Shown here: positions 61,289-64,000 of the stretch, in pieces
Numbering within the stretch: position 1 is the first letter of the stretch
Layout: every line of letters starts with the position of its first letter
Source: Streptomyces hokutonensis
GTDB taxonomy: Bacteria; Actinomycetota; Actinomycetes; Streptomycetales; Streptomycetaceae
Assembly (NCBI RefSeq): GCF_000376565.1
Contig: NZ_BARG01000045.1
Location: 62,001 to 126,000 of the forward strand
DNA: 64,000 nt
Reading direction: 5' to 3'
The notes under the pieces: model-generated
What the model was told of the DNA's origin: nothing
Databases searched by the model: none
The model's input: only the letters and a program-made list of their open reading frames with translations
Translations under genes and position numbers: made by a program

Positions 61289-61597
61289 ATGCTGCCGCCG
61301 GAACTTCCGCCGCTGCCCGCGTTGACACGCGCCGAGGGCGAGTTGATCGACCGTTATCTGGATGTGGCCGACCTGCTGGGCCGTATCAATCCGGCGCATC
61401 ACGGGGACACGTACCGTGGACTGCGGGCCGCCCAGGCGCTGGTGGCCAAGGCCATCGAGCTGCGGGACGCGCTGGCGCTGATGCACCAGCGGGGCGAGAC
61501 CGAGCTGCACGCCCCCACACTCGCGCGGGCGCTGCGCGTGCTGGACGGGGAGCGCCGCACTGCTCGCGTCACGATCCCCGCGCCCTCCGACAGTTGA
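61289..61597 (+). CDS. Hypothetical protein following clpP
   Basis: The 102-residue helical protein (TRAEGELIDRYLDVADLLGR, GLRAAQALVAKAIELRDALA) starts seven bases after the clpP stop and is probably cotranscribed. I recognise no domain. It does not look like a toxin of a known toxin-antitoxin pair. It might be an adaptor for the protease, which is only a guess from position. Confidence 0.6.
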   Translation: MLPPELPPLPALTRAEGELIDRYLDVADLLGRINPAHHGDTYRGLRAAQALVAKAIELRDALALMHQRGETELHAPTLARALRVLDGERRTARVTIPAPSDS

Positions 61598-61904
61598 CGG
61601 ACACGCGACCGTCCCGGCCGGGGGCGAAACGGGCCGAACGGTGTACCCCTGATCGGTGTAGTCGCCGCTCCGTCCATGCGGCCGTCCGGGTTGCGCAACA
61701 CGCGTAGCCCGTGGGGCGCGTGAGGTGTTCCAGTGCTGGTCCGGGGGTCATGCACCCTCGACACGCCCTCGAACACCGCTACGTTCAGCCGAACAGGTGA
61801 GTGGTGAGTAACCCCACAAATCCCCGATTCCGTTGGGCTTTTCGGACATTCATAGGTGAAGATCCCTGTCTGACGACAAGACCCCGCCGCAGCGGCGGGG
61901 CGAT
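61598..61904. other. Gene-free stretch before the riboswitch
   Basis: No coding frame is convincing here. It includes CCCCGCCGC-A-GCGGCGGGG (61882-61900), a 9-bp inverted repeat just before the riboswitch. The promoter for the NlpC/P60 transcript should be in 61800-61880, where TTGGGCTTTTCGGACATTCA is the most AT-rich piece. Confidence 0.4.
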
Positions 61905-62112
61905 CCGGGCGGACGCCGAGTCCTGCCGCCACCCGGATGACAGGTCGACAGGATTGCATCGGCAGGAGTGGAGGACCCAAGCACGACGGGTCGCCGGGAC
62001 GGTCACGCCATGACCGGGTCGAGCAGCCCTTGGGGTGAAGCCGCGTCAGCGGCCGGGCAACTTTGTCAGCCCGAATCCGACAGGTCATCCTTCACAGGCG
62101 GCTGACGAAGGG
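61905..62112 (+). ncRNA. Cyclic di-AMP riboswitch (ydaO-yuaA class)
   Basis: The leader holds the conserved blocks of the ydaO riboswitch: GGACGCCGAGTCCTGCCGCC near the 5' end, TGGGGTGAAGCCGC in the middle, and the 3' signature AGCCCGAATCCGACAGGTCA followed by CCTTCACAGGCGG. This class binds cyclic di-AMP and in Streptomyces precedes cell-wall hydrolase genes, turning them off. It ends a few bases before the ribosome site of the NlpC/P60 gene. Boundaries are approximate. Confidence 0.88.
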
Positions 62113-62118
62113 TTGCGC

Positions 62119-62592
62119 ATGACTGCGCTCAATCGTGTCCCGTCGCTGATGGTCCGGGCCGGTACGGCTTCGGCCTTCGCCATCGCCGCCGTAGGCGCTT
62201 CCGTCGTGATCCCGGGCGTCGCATCCGACGCCGCGGCCGCGACTCCCGCGACGAAGGCACTCCAGGTCGCGGCGTCCAAGAAGGGCGCCCCGTACAGGTA
62301 CGGGGCCACCGGACCGGGCCGCTTCGACTGCTCCGGGCTCACGCTGTACTCGTACAAGAAGGCAGGCAAGAAGCTGCCCCGTACGGCGGCCCAGCAGTAC
62401 AACAAGACCCACCACATCTCGGCCGGCAGCCGCAAGGCCGGGGACCTCGTCTTCTTCCACTCGGGCTCCAGCGTCTACCACGTCGGCATCTACGCCGGCG
62501 GGGGAAAGATCTGGCACGCCCCGAAGACCGGGGACGTGGTGCGGTTGCAGAAGATCTGGACCAAGAGCGTCTGGTACGGCCGGGTGAGCTGA
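62119..62592 (+). CDS. Secreted NlpC/P60 peptidoglycan endopeptidase
   Basis: The 157-residue protein has a signal peptide (AFAIAAVGASVVIPGVASDA, cleaved near AAA) and one NlpC/P60 domain: C71 in GRFDCSGLT, H121 in VYHVGIYAGGGK, and H133 in KIWHAP. It cleaves peptide cross-bridges in peptidoglycan. Expression is under the upstream c-di-AMP riboswitch. No wall-binding domain, so it is a minimal enzyme. Confidence 0.93.
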   Translation: MTALNRVPSLMVRAGTASAFAIAAVGASVVIPGVASDAAAATPATKALQVAASKKGAPYRYGATGPGRFDCSGLTLYSYKKAGKKLPRTAAQQYNKTHHISAGSRKAGDLVFFHSGSSVYHVGIYAGGGKIWHAPKTGDVVRLQKIWTKSVWYGRVS

Positions 62593-62606
62593 CCTGGTTG
62601 AAAACT

Positions 62607-62650
62607 CCCGAGGGGGTGGCGGTCTCCTGACGGACCGCCACCCCCTCGGG
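62607..62650 (+). terminator. Strong terminator after the NlpC/P60 gene
   Basis: CCCGAGGGGGTGGCGGTC and GACCGCCACCCCCTCGGG form a perfect 18-bp stem with an eight-base loop. It sits between convergent genes and can stop transcription from both sides. Confidence 0.88.
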
Positions 62651-62676
62651 TGTTCAGAGACGTTCGGCATGGTCGT

Positions 62677-63135
62677 CTACGGCTCCTGCTGGCCCGCGGC
62701 GGTCACCGGGCGGGCCGGGACCGTCCAGGGCACCTCGATGGAGACCGTCTTGCCGCCCTCAAGGGTGGGCCGGACCCTGAGTTTGCCGCCGCACTCCGCG
62801 GTCAGCCAGCGGATGATGACCATCCCTCGGCCGTTGTCCTGCTGGACGGCGGCCGGCAGGCGTTTGGGGAAGCGGGGATGGCTGTCGGTGACTCCGATGC
62901 GCAGCTGTTCGTCACGCTCCAGCTCGATGTCCACCGTGAAGGTGGGTGACTGTCCGAAGGTGTGCTGTACGGCGTTGGTGGCGAGTTCGGAGACGATGAG
63001 GCGGATGGTGTCGGCGACCTCCGTGTCCGCCGGCAGTCCCCATTCCACGAGGGTCCCGACCACGTAGGAGCGGGCGGTGGAGACCGAGGCGGGATCGCTC
63101 GGCAGAGTGACGGATGCTTCCAGATGGTCTGCCAT
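62677..63135 (-). CDS. Anti-sigma factor-like ATP-binding protein (HATPase_c, RsbW type)
   Basis: The 152-residue protein has a GHKL ATPase domain: N-box RLIVSELATNAVQHT, G1-type GVTDSHPRFPKR and DNGRGMVIIRWLTAECGG. Streptomyces encode dozens of such proteins, often beside XRE-DUF5753 and DUF397 genes, as here. They may act as anti-sigma factors or kinases. I choose ATG 63135; a longer in-frame version adds an unsupported 50-residue extension. Confidence 0.87.
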   Translation of the reverse strand: MADHLEASVTLPSDPASVSTARSYVVGTLVEWGLPADTEVADTIRLIVSELATNAVQHTFGQSPTFTVDIELERDEQLRIGVTDSHPRFPKRLPAAVQQDNGRGMVIIRWLTAECGGKLRVRPTLEGGKTVSIEVPWTVPARPVTAAGQQEP

Positions 63136-63347
63136 GGCGCGGTCGTCCCTTTCCCGCGGGACCGGTGTCCGACACGGAGCGGATGGTTCGAGTACGGTCC
63201 CGGACTGGTGCTTCTTCGCCAGACTGCCATTACCGCGTCGCCAACGGTGCCGATCCACCAAGATATGCATATATCTGTCGCTCAAAGCGGTGAACTCTGC
63301 GAACCCAGACTCTATTTGGGCGGCTCGGAAGGAGTAAGGAGAAACCC

Positions 63348-64000
63348 ATGCAGTACGGTCCCGCGGTGCGCCGCCGGAAACTGGGCGCCGAACTCCGCGC
63401 GTTGCGTGCGGACGCGGGGCTCACCAGCGGTGAGGCGGCCCGGCTGGTCGGCTGGCACCAGTCGAAGGTCAGCCGCATCGAGACCGGCGCGAGTGGCGTG
63501 AAAGCGCCCGACGTCCGGTTACTCCTGGACGCCTACGAGGTCGGCGACGCTCAACTCCGGGACATGCTGCTCGTGTTGGCGGGTTCCGACGACGGGGGCG
63601 GCCGGCACCACTGGTGGCACGCGTATCGCGGTGTACTGCCGCCCGCCTACCGGGACTTCATCAGCCTGGAGTCACAGGCCAGTACGATCCGCACCTTGGA
63701 GACCTCGGTGGTCCCGGGGCTGCTGCAGACACCCGAGTACGCCCGCGCGGTGACCCGGGCCGCCGTGGGAGGCCTGGACAACGACGGGCCGGAGCGGCTC
63801 GACGCGCTGGTGCAGGTGCGGCTGGCCCGGCAGGACATCCTGCGCGCGGATCCCCCACTCGAACTGAGCGTGGTCCTCGACGAGGCGGTGCTGCGCCGGG
63901 AGGTCGGCGGTCCTGGTGTGATGGCACGGCAGCTGGAGCGGCTCACCGAGGCGGCCCAGCTGCCCCAAGTCCGGCTTCAGGTCTTGCCGTTCGCCGCAGG
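63348..64000 (+). CDS. XRE-family regulator with DUF5753 domain (cut by right edge)
   Basis: Residues 8-65 form an XRE helix-turn-helix (LGAELRALRADAGLTSGEAA, VGWHQSKVSRIETGASG), followed by a DUF5753 domain with FISLESQASTIRTLETSVVP and GLLQTPEYARAVTRA. Members are often paired with an ATPase and a DUF397 protein and influence development or antibiotics in Streptomyces. ATG at 63348 follows GGAGTAAGGAG. The C-terminus lies beyond the window. Confidence 0.92.
   Translation, partial: MQYGPAVRRRKLGAELRALRADAGLTSGEAARLVGWHQSKVSRIETGASGVKAPDVRLLLDAYEVGDAQLRDMLLVLAGSDDGGGRHHWWHAYRGVLPPAYRDFISLESQASTIRTLETSVVPGLLQTPEYARAVTRAAVGGLDNDGPERLDALVQVRLARQDILRADPPLELSVVLDEAVLRREVGGPGVMARQLERLTEAAQLPQVRLQVLPFAA

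Noticed and set aside
61289..61597. The gene after clpP as the missing toxin of the Phd antitoxin
   Set aside because: It is on the other strand, follows clpP, and shows no Fic/Doc, RelE/YoeB or PIN motif.
61882..61900. CCCCGCCGC/GCGGCGGGG hairpin as a terminator
   Set aside because: It lies about 285 bp after the nearest stop codon, is not followed by T residues, and sits just before the riboswitch, so it is more likely part of the leader or incidental.

Overview
The window is a stretch of Streptomyces (or very close relative) chromosome. The evidence is very high GC with G/C-rich third codon positions, GTG and TTG starts, many 4-base ATGA/GTGA gene overlaps, and lineage-typical genes: rppA with CYP158-type P450, murT-gatD, DUF5753 regulators, efeO-efeB, and an ydaO-type c-di-AMP riboswitch before an NlpC/P60 hydrolase. 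About 60 protein genes are called. No rRNA, tRNA, IS element, prophage or CRISPR array was seen.

Layout. 1-3.3 kb: a choline-dehydrogenase-like GMC oxidoreductase followed by an MTHFR-like gene that runs off the left edge, and a decayed TetR gene. 3.4-6.4 kb: a coupled operon of a 54-aa peptide, an aminoglycoside-phosphotransferase-fold protein with a degraded active site, and a fused ABC exporter; this is the best candidate for an undescribed system. 6.5-8.2 kb: a HEAT-repeat protein and a MerR-HEAT fusion behind a MerR-type promoter. 8.2-14 kb: a two-component system (NarL type) divergent from a MacB/FtsX-like ABC transporter whose permease carries about 180 residues of 16-residue tandem repeats. 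14-17 kb: DUF779 protein, secreted phosphodiester glycosidase, small membrane protein, Tat-exported phosphodiesterase-like protein. 17.1-20.4 kb: quinone oxidoreductase plus two acyl-CoA dehydrogenases. 20.5-26 kb: XRE-cupin regulator divergent from a thioredoxin-reductase-like flavoprotein, ATP-dependent DNA ligase, NUDIX hydrolase, succinate-semialdehyde dehydrogenase and a small unknown gene.

26-29.6 kb: the tetrahydroxynaphthalene/flaviolin locus (type III PKS rppA, CYP158-like P450, cupin) with a divergent TenA-like gene. 29.7-31.8 kb: acyl-CoA dehydrogenase divergent from its probable TetR regulator. 31.8-36.8 kb: peptide deformylase, murT-gatD (lipid II amidation), pfkA and a CtaG-type assembly protein. 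36.9-40.3 kb: a PASTA-containing lipoprotein, a membrane Ser/Thr kinase lacking PASTA domains, and a small membrane protein. 40.3-44.5 kb: a LytS/LytTR pair enclosing a DUF485-like protein, an acetate-type symporter and a possible His/Met-rich small peptide. 44.6-47.3 kb: Lrp regulator, dimethylargininase and ornithine aminotransferase. 48-50.6 kb: efeO-efeB without efeU. 50.8-55.3 kb: phosphoesterase, acyltransferase and secreted S33 peptidase. 55.4-60.1 kb: urease operon ureABCFGD with a GlnR-like box. 60.3-61.6 kb: orphan Phd-type antitoxin divergent from an unusual ClpP. 61.9-64 kb: c-di-AMP riboswitch with NlpC/P60, then an anti-sigma-like ATPase divergent from an XRE-DUF5753 regulator cut by the right edge.

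Five loci between 20.4 and 31.9 kb carry copies of one GC-rich palindromic repeat, always at gene 3' ends. Functional statements rest on motif recognition by eye; no database search was run.
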